The notes below the pieces were generated by a model. The model was not told where the DNA came from. It saw nothing but the letters and a program-made list of their open reading frames with translations, and ran no database searches. Position numbers and translations under genes: made by a program. A DNA stretch of 64,000 nt from G963422445 sp963422445 (GTDB lineage: Bacteria; Pseudomonadota; Alphaproteobacteria; Thalassobaculales; Thalassobaculaceae): NCBI GenBank assembly GCA_963422445.2, contig OY729512.2:1302001-1366000 (forward strand). The letters are read 5' to 3'. Positions 9,475-18,614 of this stretch are shown one piece after another. The number at the start of each line of letters is the position of its first letter. Positions within the stretch are counted from its first letter, which is position 1.

Positions 9475-10312
9475 ATGGATCACGAGCGGTTTCGGGACTG
9501 GTTCTCGCGTGTCGATGAGCTGACGGCGGCGCTGCCGGACCCGCCGGAGGGGCGGTGTCGCGGGGCAAGGCGCGCGGTCTTCGCCGGTTCCGGTGCAAGG
9601 ACTGCGGGAAGACGTTCGGTGCGCTGACCGGCACAGCGCCGTCGGGCCTGTACCACAAGGAGCGCTGGCTGGCCTTTGGCGCCGCGCCTGGCGCCGGCGA
9701 GACGATCCGGGAGGTTGCCGAGCGCCGCGCTGGCGCCACCGCTTTCTGGCGGCGATGCGCCAGGCGCCGGACCGGCTTGCCGGGATCGTCGAGGCTGACG
9801 AGAGCTTCGTTCTGGAGAGCCGCAAAGGGGGCAGAAGCTGGACCGCACGCCGCGCCGGCGCGGCGGGACGGCCCGCAAACCCGGCCTCGCGCGCGAGGCC
9901 GGGGCCGATCTTGGTCGCCGCCGACCGTGCGGGCGAGACCCTCAGTCATACCCTGCCCGCGCTGAACGCAAAGAGCGTGAAGGAGGTGCTGGAGCCGGTC
10001 GTCGCACCGGATGCGCTGCTCGTCTCCGACGCCAACCGCTGCTATCCGCCCGTTGCGGCGGCGCTCGACATCCCTCACGAGAGCATCACCGCTTCTGCCG
10101 GCGAGCGGGTCCGGGGCGCGCTGCACATCCAGACGGTCAACAGCCGCCAGAGCCAGATCAAGGGCTTCCTGCGCAGGCGGCGCAGCATCGCCACCAAGTA
10201 CCTCGACAGCTATCTGATGTGGTTCCATCTCATCGAACTCGGCGATCAGCCATCGCCCAGAGCCTGCCTCGAGGCGGCTATCGCCAGACCGTGCCTACGT
10301 TTTGCGAATTGA
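9475..10312 (+). pseudogene. IS1595-family transposase, degenerate
   Basis: It begins MDHERFRDWFSRVDELTAAL at 9475, with a gap where the zinc ribbon should start. GLRRFRCKDCGKTFGALTGTA is in a second frame, and RHRFLAAMRQAPDRLAGIVEADESFVLESRKGG to the end (RPCLRFAN) is in a third. The DDE core (EADESFVLES, LVSDANRCYPP, VNSRQSQIKGFLRR) is preserved in the last part. At least two frameshifts make it non-functional. It is unrelated in detail to the larger IS1595-type element at 46.5-49.4 kb. Confidence 0.78.
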
Positions 10313-10334
10313 ACCAAGGAAAAGGAAGCGAGCC

Positions 10335-10575
10335 ATGGCTGAGGCCAAGGCGCAGTAACTACTACGCCGCGAAGAGGTAGAACAGCGATTCGGCGTATCG
10401 CGCAGTTGGATATATTGCGAGATGCGTGCCGGTCGATTTCCGGAACCGGTAAGGATCGGCAAGCGCGCGGGTGAGATGGAAAGTAGTTGATCTGGACGAG
10501 TGGGCTGCGGGCAAGCCAGTGGCGCACGGCGAGATCGGTCACTGCCGGACAGGCCCGAGAAAATCCGACGTGTGA
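10335..10575 (+). pseudogene. AlpA-family regulator, broken
   Basis: ATG at 10335 reads MAEAKAQ, then a TAA stop, then without frame change LLRREEVEQRFGVSRSWIYCEM and AGRFPEPVRIGKRAG. A one-base shift near 10470 restores VRWKVVDLDEWAAGKPVAHG and a stop at 10575. This is the complete AlpA/HTH_17 pattern (recognition helix followed by the RIG-x-RAVRW wing). AlpA proteins control excision of integrative elements. With the integrase stub at 38-265 it suggests the edge of a lost island. Confidence 0.68.
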
Positions 10576-11475
10576 TTTGTCTGCCGGGTGCCGATCATCG
10601 GCACCCCACCCCGGTCCAGGGGCCTCCGGGAGGCCAAGAGGCAACCTCTGCGCGGGTCAGCATGGGCTGCAGGAAGGCGCGTAGATCATTGATGACTTGG
10701 ACGAGTGATGCGGGTGCTATTGCGAGCCGGTCACGCGCCAGGAAGGCCCGCCACTGGGCTTCCTTCTCAAGGGCAAAACTGTCGCTGAGGCCGACAGGTA
10801 CTTGTTCGGGCAAGGAGGTTCGGCGCCGCTCGAATGTCCGACGGATGGCTTCCGCCAGGTTGTCGCCTTCGAACGGGACTGTCCGCGCGATCGTCCAGAG
10901 GTCGTAGAAATCCTTCATGCGGCTGTTCGCGATGCCGAACGAGACGATCGCTTCGGTCTTCTCGGCGACGACGGTTTCAGGCGGATAGGCGCGCAGGATG
11001 GGTGCGGGCGCGTCGAGAAGGGTGGGGTATTCGATCTCGATTGGCTCCGGCGTGATCACGTCGCCGAAACCGACATCGATCTGGATGGGCAGGCGCGCGC
11101 CGGCGATGGTCGCGCCGGTTCTGACGCGCACACCGGGATATTGGTCTTCGCTGCGGATTGGAGCGGCTTCCACGCCTGCAGCGTCGAAGACGACCCCGTC
11201 GTCAGGTACATCGACAGAGCAGATGGCGCGGATGCTCGCCGCAACCATTGCGGGATCGGGATCGCCGTGACCCAGCAAGTCGAGGTCACGGGTCGGCCGG
11301 AAGGGATCGTCCTGCCAGATGGCGAAGAGCATCGCACCCTTCAGGACAAACCGCTCGCGCTGGTCGGAGACGCTGAGTCGATAGAGCAATCGTTCAAGCG
11401 CGTAACGGGTGAGAAAGATCTGAAAATCGGTTTTTTCGACACGGGCGCGCGCGAGCAGTCGGGCGCGCACGGAGG

Positions 11476-12931
11476 CAGCAATTCTCCTTATGGCGTTTTT
11501 CGTTGCATTGCGGCCTTTCGTGTTGGTTTTTTGGCGGTTTTGCGGTTGGAGGGATGGGCTTGGCGCGGGGGCCGGGGATCAGGCGTTTGCGGGAGGGGGG
11601 ATGCCCGTGATGACGGTTTTCATGAGGACCGCCCATGACGCGAAGACATGGTAGGCGGTGATCGTGCGGATGTGCTCGAACAGGCGCCTTCGGGCTCCGA
11701 GTGCGTGCCGCGCCCGCCGCCAGGATGCTTCGATCAGGTCGCAGGCCGTGTGCAGGGCGAAGGCCAGCAGATTGAGCACGACCAGGATGCTGGCCAGTGT
11801 CTGGCTGCCATGCCCGAAATTGTGTTCGAGGTTGTAGCCGTTGGTCTTCAGGACGTTGAAGGTCTCGTTCTCGATCTTCCAGCGGGCACGCCCGCAGGCG
11901 GCGATGGCGGCGGCGGTGTCTCGCGTGACGGCAAGGTCGGTGACGAAGCTGTTGCGGTAGGTCACCTTGCCGTCGGGCTTGGCGATCTCGACCTCCAGCC
12001 AGTTGACGGCGAGCGCGTCGGCGCCGTCGCGCAGCGGCACGCCATTCATCCAGCGATAGCGCTGGCGGCGCCTGGCCGCGCCCCTGCCCACGGTCTGGCA
12101 CACCTCGTCCAGCACGACGCCATGGGTGTATTCGCTCAACGTCTTGTGGCTGGACGGCTTGCACACGAAGATGAAGCTCCCGCCCGCGGCGCGCACCGCC
12201 TCGCAGATCGGCTGGCGGGAATAGAGATCGTCGCCCAGATAGACCGGTCTCAGCCCGGCCACACAAGGCCCCAGGCGGGCCAGCCAGCGCTGCGCCGCGC
12301 GGCTCTCGCAGTCCTGCTTCGCCGAGCCGTCTTGCGGGCACACGAACTCCGGCGCCAGAGGCAAGGCGCGGCGCTGCCCCGGCGCCACCAGAGCGGCGCC
12401 GACAAAGCTGTGGAAATACTCCACCTCCTCGCCCCGCCGGCGCGTCGAGCAGTGCGCGCAGTGGATCGTGCCGGAACGGAAAGGCTCCGAGCCGTCCAGC
12501 GCGATCAACACCCGATCGTCCAGGCAGCGCAGACCCGACAAGGCACCGGCGCCATCCAGGTCATCGACAAGCGCCAAAAACACCGCGTCGAAATGATCCG
12601 TCGGCGCCCCATCCAGCATCCGCCGGATATGGCTGTCGCACGGAATCCGCTCCATGCCGAACAGCGTCCCGGCGTTCGAAGCGCCGCGCTGCGCCGACAG
12701 CAGGCGCTGATGCGCCAGAAACGACGGGCTCTGCACGAAAAACACCGAAAACGCCGCAAGCCCGATGTCTCTCATGGCATAGCGCGTGTTGCTTCCCGAG
12801 CGCTTGTCGGGCACCGCCGCGCACCGCTTCCCCACCACTTCTATGTATCGTTCAAGACGCTTCATACAACAGCTTGAATCACATCTCCAAACCTTTGAAA
12901 ACCCCCGATAACTCCAAAAGGAGAATTGCTG
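11476..12931. mobile_element. 1456-bp IS in abiEii with 9-bp target duplication
   Basis: Perfect 12-bp terminal repeats (CAGCAATTCTCC at 11476, inverted at 12931) are flanked by the duplication GCACGGAGG at 11467-11475 and 12932-12940. Removing the element and one duplication restores the abiEii frame exactly. Confidence 0.92.
11579..12865 (-). CDS. DDE transposase of the abiEii-disrupting IS
   Basis: 428-aa transposase. ATG 12865 (MKRLERYIEVVGKRC) is chosen because homologous patterns begin there, although the frame is open further upstream. Visible motifs are FFVQSPSFLAHQR, the first Asp in LIALDGSEPF, a metal-binding-like CAHCSTRR, VYLGDDLYSRQ, the VCKPSSHKTL stretch and the Glu region WKIENETFNVLKTNGY-NLEHNFGHG. 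This protein type is usually filed with unclassified (ISNCY/ISDol1-like) elements; that name is from memory. The frame is intact and the ends are perfect, so the element may be active. Confidence 0.82.
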   Translation of the reverse strand: MKRLERYIEVVGKRCAAVPDKRSGSNTRYAMRDIGLAAFSVFFVQSPSFLAHQRLLSAQRGASNAGTLFGMERIPCDSHIRRMLDGAPTDHFDAVFLALVDDLDGAGALSGLRCLDDRVLIALDGSEPFRSGTIHCAHCSTRRRGEEVEYFHSFVGAALVAPGQRRALPLAPEFVCPQDGSAKQDCESRAAQRWLARLGPCVAGLRPVYLGDDLYSRQPICEAVRAAGGSFIFVCKPSSHKTLSEYTHGVVLDEVCQTVGRGAARRRQRYRWMNGVPLRDGADALAVNWLEVEIAKPDGKVTYRNSFVTDLAVTRDTAAAIAACGRARWKIENETFNVLKTNGYNLEHNFGHGSQTLASILVVLNLLAFALHTACDLIEASWRRARHALGARRRLFEHIRTITAYHVFASWAVLMKTVITGIPPPANA

Positions 12932-12957
12932 GCACGGAGGCGCCGATATTGCGAAGC

Positions 12958-13581
12958 TCACGCGCCATCGGCGACCATCGCTTCCACATAGGGCCGCATC
13001 ACGGACCAGACACGCGCCGTGCGAGCGAACTCCCAGAGCTGGTCGGGTGTCACGCGCCCGCCACGGAGTCCTTCGCGGAGCCCCTCCAGCGCAATGTCGA
13101 GTCCGATCTTGTTGCGATACCGGAAGCAGTCGACGATCGACTTGCCGGGCTCGAATACAGGGACCTCAATCCCCTCGATGAGATGCCGCTTCACACCTCC
13201 CGTCAGGGCGTGGCCGCTGAAGCGCACGAAGCGGACCGGGGGGTACTCGACATCTGGCTTCCATCCGGTGCGGTCGATGGCGATCCAGACAGCGGAGGGC
13301 ATCTGGAATGTCAGTTCATGGAACTGGAGCGCAGATGTAAGGCAGATCACTCCCTTGGGTACGCGGGCTGAGGCTTCTGCGAGGCTGTGTTGGGGATCCG
13401 GCATCGCGTCGGCGAGCCGATAGAGGCCGCGCGCCACGCGCGCCACGGCACCCTCGCGAACCAGCCGGGCAACGGTCTCGGGCCCAACGCCAGCGTTGCG
13501 AAGATCGCGCATGCGGACCAGTCCCCTCTGACGACTGAGACACAGGACCAGGTCGCGCTGTTTCGTCGGAGTTGGTGACAT
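12958..13581 (-). CDS. abiEi: AbiEi-family antitoxin
   Basis: Antitoxin of the AbiE system: an N-terminal winged helix (RDLRNAGVGPETVARLVREGAVARVARGLYRLAD), then the AbiEi C-terminal domain (ICLTSALQFHELTFQMPSAVWIAIDRTGWKP, VEVPVFEPGKSIVDCFRYRNKIGLDIALEGLRE). I prefer ATG 13581 (MSPTPTKQRDL) because AGAAGAGC lies just upstream; ATG 13620 would add 13 residues. AbiEi neutralises AbiEii and represses its own promoter. The gene is intact while its toxin is interrupted, the expected safe order of decay for a toxin-antitoxin pair. Confidence 0.86.
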   Translation of the reverse strand: MSPTPTKQRDLVLCLSRQRGLVRMRDLRNAGVGPETVARLVREGAVARVARGLYRLADAMPDPQHSLAEASARVPKGVICLTSALQFHELTFQMPSAVWIAIDRTGWKPDVEYPPVRFVRFSGHALTGGVKRHLIEGIEVPVFEPGKSIVDCFRYRNKIGLDIALEGLREGLRGGRVTPDQLWEFARTARVWSVMRPYVEAMVADGA

Positions 13582-13620
13582 TAGCTCTTCTACATTGGAC
13601 AAATGAAGAGATTTTCTCAC

Positions 13621-14008
13621 ATCGGGGCTGTGAAATCCAGTGCATCTTGAACACCGAATCAGATAGATCTCGGAAGCACGCAGCTATGGGACTACGCGAT
13701 GTCGGGCATACGGGCCAGCGAGCACGATGTCTTGACGGAGCCGTGCCAAAGATCGATCTTCCCTAGCGAGGCGCAGGGTCACCTTGCCCTCCTTCCGAAG
13801 CCTACGTTCCGGCGCGGGCTTTCGTGTTTCTGGAAGCCAGTGTTGAGCGGCGCGACGGTTCGACGCCAATAGTCACTGTACAGCCGACGGCGCGCCGAAG
13901 GTTTGATCGGGACGGGTTCGGCAGATCGTGCGGGCGGCCATGGCGCGGACCGTCGCTGTCTGCATTCGGCGGTGATCCGCCGGGGCCGAAGCGGATAAAT
14001 GCCCCGCC
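13621..14008. other. Spacer between abiEi and the UPF0149 relic
   Basis: It holds the abiEi upstream region on the right flank of that gene. I see no conserved coding feature. A minus-strand frame at 13684-13869 (with KPAPERRLRKEGKVTLRLARED) is open but not recognised. Confidence 0.4.
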
Positions 14009-14664
14009 ATGAGCGACGTGCCTGACGAACTCGACCGCCTCAACGAGCTGCTGGGCGCCATTCCGCTGGAATGCGAGGGCATGACCATCGGGGATCTGGA
14101 CGGCTACGTGGCGGGGCTGATCGTCTGCCCCGAACCGGTGCTGCCCGCCGAATGGCTGCCGACGGTCTGGGGCGGCGAGAACGGGTTCGCGGAATTCGAC
14201 GGGGCGGACGAGATCGCGGCGGCGGTGTTGGATCATTACAACCGGGTCGCCCGGGAGCTGGCCGAGGAGCCGGAGTCCTACGCGCATGTCATGGAAGTCG
14301 ACCGGACCGACGGCGACCTGCTGTGGGGCCGTGGATCAACGGCTTCGAACGCGCAATGCGGCTGCGCGCCGATGCCTAGGACGCCATCGCGTTCGGCGAC
14401 GACGAGGAGGCCGCGGCGTCGGTCGGCACGATCCTGGCCATGAACGCCTTCGACCACGGCGAATCGGAGGTGACCGAGAAAGAAGAGGACGAGATCGACC
14501 GGACGGCGCCGGACCTGATCCATCCGATGATGCGCCACCTGACGGCATGGAAGTCGGTGCGGTCGCTGCACTGGATCGGTCCTGGGGACATCGCGTTCGA
14601 CGACCCGCCCGCCCATGGACGCAGCGCGGGGACCGATGAGCCCTGCCCCTGCGGGTCCGAATGA
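14009..14664 (+). pseudogene. UPF0149 (YecA/YgfB) family protein with SEC-C end, broken
   Basis: It starts MSDVPDELDRLNELLGAIPLE with the UPF0149 pattern GMTIGDLDGYVAGLIVCPEPVLPAEWLPTVWG. The frame shifts near 14328, where DLLWG should join PWINGFERAMRLRADA. An in-frame TAG lies at 14377-14379, after which DAIAFGDDEEAAASVGTILAMN continues to a truncated SEC-C zinc motif (TDEPCPCGSE, lacking the second Cys pair). SEC-C tails bind zinc and are found on SecA and YecA proteins. Three defects (frameshift, nonsense codon, lost tail) mark a pseudogene. Confidence 0.78.
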
Positions 14665-14699
14665 CGGGCGTCGAAGGGCTGGCTGCCGTCCGCCGCGGG

Positions 14700-14893
14700 C
14701 CGTGCCCGGTTGGCGGCGGACCGACATCGACGATCCTCGACACCTGGGGTCCCCGGTCGCCCTGCACGATCTCGCAGGTCACGACGGCACCTTGGGGCAG
14801 CGTGTCCCGGCCGGACGCCTCGACGGCACTGAGGTGGCAGAACACGTCGGGCGAGCCGTCCTCGGGCTCCAGGAACGCGCCGCAGCAGGCGCG
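14700..14893 (-). pseudogene. Cold-shock domain fragment
   Basis: Minus strand reads AFLEPEDGSPDVFCHLSAVE, then ASGRDTLPQGAVVTCEIVQ and GPQVSRIVDV. This is the second half of a cold-shock (OB-fold RNA-binding) domain with the VFCHLSAVE form of RNP2. The N-terminal half with RNP1 is missing, and no stop closes the frame at the expected place. It lies antisense to the 5' extension of the following HTH frame. Confidence 0.65.
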
Positions 14894-14936
14894 GGATACG
14901 CCCGCCTCTGGTCCCGGTCTCGACAGGCAGCCTCAT

Positions 14937-15299
14937 AAGTCGGGGATCGCCCTTCCGGCCGACCTGGGCCGGTCCTTGCGCCTGCTGGACGATGCCCAGT
15001 TCGACCGGCTAATGGAGACGGTGACCGACGACGTCCGGCGGCGCGGACGCAATCCGCCGGACAGTCCATCGGTAGGGGGCCGGTCGGCAAAGCGCGCTCC
15101 ACCGAGAGCAGCGCGAGAAAAACCGGAGGAGCCAGTCAGGGCCGCCACGGTGATCCCGGGACAGGAACGATTGATCCTCGCCGCTTTTGAAGCCGGCCTC
15201 AGGCCGGCGGCGATCGCGAAAGAGGTCAGGGTCTCGCGGTCGACCGTGCAGCATGTTATCACCGACGCGCAACACCACCGCCGCAAGACGGAGCGATAG
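14937..15299 (+). CDS. Small HTH-tailed protein, start unclear
   Basis: The frame reads KSGIALPADLGRSLRLLDDAQFDRLMETVTDDVRRRG, a basic linker, then PGQERLILAAFEAGLRPAAIAKEVRVSRSTVQHVI and a basic end. The C-terminus is a clear resolvase-like helix-turn-helix. The N-terminal SLRLLDDAQFDRL block is common in small alphaproteobacterial regulators. No start codon sits at the homology start; the nearest upstream ATG (14661) runs through the antisense cold-shock relic. The 5' end may therefore be truncated. Function unknown. Confidence 0.5.
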   Translation, partial: KSGIALPADLGRSLRLLDDAQFDRLMETVTDDVRRRGRNPPDSPSVGGRSAKRAPPRAAREKPEEPVRAATVIPGQERLILAAFEAGLRPAAIAKEVRVSRSTVQHVITDAQHHRRKTER

Positions 15300-15367
15300 A
15301 TGGACGAGGGACACAGGCGGACGAATTCGGCGAGTGGGATCTGCTACAGCGTGATTTGGTGCGATTA

Positions 15368-16170
15368 CTAGGCCGTGTTGACGAATGATCGAAGCATGAT
15401 CCATGCTGAGACAATGTGGACAAAGGCGAGGACCGTCCGAGCGAGCTTGTCATAGCGTGTGGCGCTGCGACGGAATTGTTTGAGCTTGTTGAAGAATCGC
15501 TCGACCTGCTGGCGCCGCTTGTCCTTTGTCTTGATCGTGATGAACCGTCTCAGTCCGGTTCGACCGGGCGGGAATCACGGCTTCGACGTCCTGGTCGGCC
15601 AGCGCCTGGCGAATGCCCTTGCTGTCATACGCCTTGTCCATGACCGCAGCCTCCGGTGCGGGAGAGCTGGGCAAAGCCTTCCACAGCAGCTCGAATCTCA
15701 CGCCATCATGGCGCTCGCCACCCGTCAACACGAAGGACACACCGGTTGTTTCGTTGGCACAGGCGACGTGCAGCTTGGTGGAGAACCCACCCCGGGAGTG
15801 GCCGAGAGCCTGGGCCTCTTGGCCACCGTTTTTTTACCGCGCCGGCGGCGTGTTGATGAGCGCGCACGATAGTCGAAGCGATGAATACTTCCTTGAGTGC
15901 TTCATCGTCTGCCTGTTGTCTCTGTTGCCAGAGCCGTGCCCGGAGGTGGCGCTTCTCCCAACGGCGAAACCGCTGATAGACGGCATTCCAATGGCCGAAT
16001 TCGTCGGGCAGGTCGCGCCTGGGGGTTCCGGTCCGCGCCTGGTAGAGGACGGCTTCGATGAATATTCGATCGCTGAGCCGTGGCGGGGCGCCGGCGGCGT
16101 GTTTGCTCTCACGCAGTAGCGGCTCGAGTGTCGAGCAGACAGCATCCGGGATGAGCAGGCGTAACGCCAT
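15368..16170 (-). pseudogene. Type F IS5 transposase, copy A (inactive)
   Basis: The first frame, from ATG 16170 (MALRLLIPDAVCSTLEPLLRE), has DLPDEFGHWNAVYQRFRRWEKR and an A7 tract (15829-15835 on the plus strand as T7) where the family needs a shift into GRSRGGFSTKLHVACANET. Copies B and D have A8 there, which suits a -1 slip; A7 does not. A second one-base insertion (HHDQDKGQAAP instead of HHDxEKYKRRQQ) kills the C-terminal part. The stop codon TAG is supplied by the CTAG target. Copy C shares both defects. Confidence 0.82.
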
Positions 16171-16238
16171 GATAAGTCCCCGGAAAGTGTCATTGATGGA
16201 GAAGGATCATCAGCATTTCATGAATTCGTCAACACGAC
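15372..16238. mobile_element. 867-bp IS5-family element type F, copy A
   Basis: Flanked by CTAG at 15368-15371 and 16239-16242. The latter is also the left edge of the next IS630 element. The outer ends are GYCGTGTTGACGAAT-like repeats. Three sister copies of identical length are at 18619, 53288 and 60070. Confidence 0.88.
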
Positions 16239-17101
16239 CTAGTGGATAGATCGTTACAAGTATATCCGTTATTATGTTCTTCTGATTTGTCGATCACGGA
16301 GGTCTGCAAGATGCGCCCTGGTGTTTCATTCACGCTTACTTCAGGCGACCGGCATCGCCTTGAAACGGTTGTCTCTGACCCGAAGAGCCCGCAGAAGCAC
16401 GTCTGGCGGGCGCGCATCGTTCTTCTGAGCGACGATGGGCTCGGCACGATGGCCATCATGAGAGAGACCGGTAAGGCGAAGAACAGTGTCTGGCGCTGGC
16501 AGGACCGCTTCTATGGAAGACGGTATGGACGGACTTCTGCGGGACAAGACGCGTCCGCCGGGCAAGACGCCTCCGACTCCTGAGCCAGTGGCGAAGATCG
16601 TAAGGTTGACCCACACCTCGCCGCCTCATGCGGCGACCCACTGGACGCTGCGGGCGATGGCGAAGGCTGTGGGGATTGCCGCTTCGACGGTATGGGCGGT
16701 CTGGAAGGCGCATGGCCTGATACCGCACCGCTGGCGGCCGTTCAAGCTTTCGAACGATCCCGCTTTCGTCGAGACGCTGACCGACATCGTCGGCCTCTCC
16801 GTTGCGCCGCCGGCTCACGCGGTCGTGCTGTCGATCGATGAAAAGTCGCAAATTCAGGCACTTGACCGCACACAACCCGGCCTGCCTCTGAAGAAAGGCC
16901 GCGGCGCCACCATGGCACATGATTACAAGCGCAACGGCACGACGACGCTGTTCGCCGCTTTGACCGTGCTCGACGGCACGGTCATCGGCCAGCACGCCAG
17001 TCGGCATCGCCACCAGGAGTTCCTGAGATTCCTCAACCGCATCGAGCGCACGATACCCGCCGGCGTCCCGGTCCATGCCATCCTCGACAACGACGCCACT
17101 A

Positions 17102-18324
17102 ATACCAAACGCAAGTCATATGAACCGATACAGTGAGGCATCGGGATCAGCACGATGGGGCTACGGCCCAGCTGCGCCGGGTCGTATTGGTGATGACGTC
17201 GGGCTGGTCGGTCAGCCATTGCCACCCCGTCCAGCAGGCGTCCCTCAGGGCGGAGACATCCTTGAACACGCGGTTGGCGAAGCGGTTCGATTTCAGGAAC
17301 AGAATGATCTGCTCCATCGGATTGAGTTCCGGACTGTAGGGCGGCAGATGCACGAGCGTCAGGTTGGGGGGAACGAGAAGGTCGCCCGAGCGATGCCAGC
17401 CCGCCCCGTCCAGCACAATCACGCCGTGCGCACCCGGCGCCACGGCCGCGCCGATCGCCGCCAGATGCTCGTTCATCGACGCCGTGTTCGCCCTGTCCGC
17501 CACGTGGGCGATGCCGACGCCGCGCTCTGCGCAGGTGGCGCCGAACAGATAGACGTAGCCATAGCGATGGTCGCGCAGGATGCGCGGACGCTGCTTCCCA
17601 TTCGCCCAGACCCGTGTCGTCATCCCCTTCTGGCCGATGCGCGCTTCGTCCTGGAACCAGATTTCTATCGGACCCGCCAGCGCCTCAGAGCTGAGCGCCG
17701 ACGTCAACTGTGCCTCGAACTCCGCCACGAACGACCTCTGCCGCTCCGCGTCGGCTTTGGGGTGGACCGGCCGCCCCGAGACAAAGCGAAACCCGGCCCT
17801 TCGGAGCATCATACGGGCACCGCTCTCCGTATAGATGACCCCGAAGGCCTCCTCGATTTTCCGTACGATGTCCTGAACGCGCCAGCGCGTCACACCGTCC
17901 CGCTCAAGCTCGGGACCCGCCTCGATCCAGGCGCCGATCTCGGCGATCTGCGCGTCCGTCAACCGGCCCTCGCTCCCGCCGCGCGGGAGATCCGCGAGGC
18001 CGTCGAAGCCCTCCGTGTTGTAGCGCAACACCCAGTCGCGCAGGATTTGAAGCTCCATGCCCTGCGCCCGAGCCGCCTCCGTGCGAGACGCACCCTCCAT
18101 GATCATGGCGAGCGCACGCGCGCGCGACGCTTGCTTCGCGTCCCCGCAGTGCCTCGAAAGCGCGTGGAGCTCGTCCGCTGTGTGTGCCGTCCAGGTTATC
18201 GGCGTTGCCGCACTCATCGTCATCCTCCGGCGCTGGTGAGTCGATCACCACAGTCTATGAAGGTCGTCCGGACCGTCACCCCAACATATTGGGATGGTGA
18301 GTCAATTTGGAGCGCGCTTGGTAT
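17102..18324. mobile_element. 1223-bp IS630-family element type 2, copy 1
   Basis: The ends ATACCAAACGC (17102) and GCGCTTGGTAT (18324) are imperfect inverted repeats. The same 1223-bp length and ends occur at 44574-45796 in opposite orientation. Confidence 0.88.
17147..18223 (-). CDS. IS630 type 2 transposase
   Basis: 358-aa intact IS630-type (Tc1/mariner-like) transposase. It has tandem N-terminal HTH regions (SRTEAARAQGMELQILRDW, GARMMLRRAGFRFV), then the DDE core with IWFQDEARIGQKGM (first Asp), GVIVLDGAGWHRSGD (second Asp) and LPPYSPELNPMEQIILFLK (terminal Glu). IS630 elements insert at TA. It differs from the copy at 44.7 kb by one residue (Asp versus Asn in FK-VSALRD), so the two arose by recent transposition. 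Confidence 0.92.
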   Translation of the reverse strand: MTMSAATPITWTAHTADELHALSRHCGDAKQASRARALAMIMEGASRTEAARAQGMELQILRDWVLRYNTEGFDGLADLPRGGSEGRLTDAQIAEIGAWIEAGPELERDGVTRWRVQDIVRKIEEAFGVIYTESGARMMLRRAGFRFVSGRPVHPKADAERQRSFVAEFEAQLTSALSSEALAGPIEIWFQDEARIGQKGMTTRVWANGKQRPRILRDHRYGYVYLFGATCAERGVGIAHVADRANTASMNEHLAAIGAAVAPGAHGVIVLDGAGWHRSGDLLVPPNLTLVHLPPYSPELNPMEQIILFLKSNRFANRVFKDVSALRDACWTGWQWLTDQPDVITNTTRRSWAVAPSC

Positions 18325-18614
18325 CACAAGCACAAGGACGTCCAGGTCTGGCTCGCACGCCATTCGCGCTGGACCTTCCACGTCACCCCCACCTCGAGCG
18401 CGTGGCTGAACGCGGTCGAAGGCGTCTTCGCCAAGCGGACGCGACGCCGTCTCAAATACGGCGTCTGCCGCTCCGTACGCGACCTCCAGGACGCCATCCG
18501 CCGCGTCATCGACGAACACAACACCACAGAAGCCAAGCCCTTCGTCTGGACCGCCGATCCCGATACCATCATCGCCGCAAGAAAAAGAGGGGCCCAAACA
18601 TTGAAATCAATCTA

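Larger units (their letters stand above)
10595..12968 (-). pseudogene. abiEii: abiEii toxin (nucleotidyltransferase), split by an IS
   Basis: The toxin of an AbiE type IV system. The ATG at 12968 overlaps the abiEi stop by 11 bases. Codons 1-12 (MARELRNIGASV) are followed by the IS at 11476-12931, and the gene resumes at 11475 with RARLLARARVEKTDFQ to the stop at 10595. The nucleotidyltransferase motif FVLKGAMLFAIW with TRDLDLLG, the basic AEKTEAIVSFG region and MKDFYDLW are all intact after the insertion. The reading frame crosses the 9-bp duplication cleanly and has a GTG at 11470 preceded by AAGGAG 13 bases upstream. A near full-length toxin lacking 11 residues could therefore still be made if transcribed. 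Confidence 0.85.
16243..18614. mobile_element. IS630-family element type 1, copy 1, split by another IS630
   Basis: It runs between CTAG at 16239-16242 and CTAG at 18615-18618, both shared with the IS5 type F copies on either side. The outer sequence TGGATAGATCGTTACAAG on the left and the GATTGAT-containing right end match the copies at 38.7 and 63.7 kb. A 1223-bp type 2 IS630 interrupts it at 17102-18324. Confidence 0.82.

Noticed and set aside
14661..14936. N-terminal 90 residues of the open frame leading into the HTH protein
   Set aside because: The frame is antisense to a recognisable cold-shock domain and has the composition of a shadow frame.
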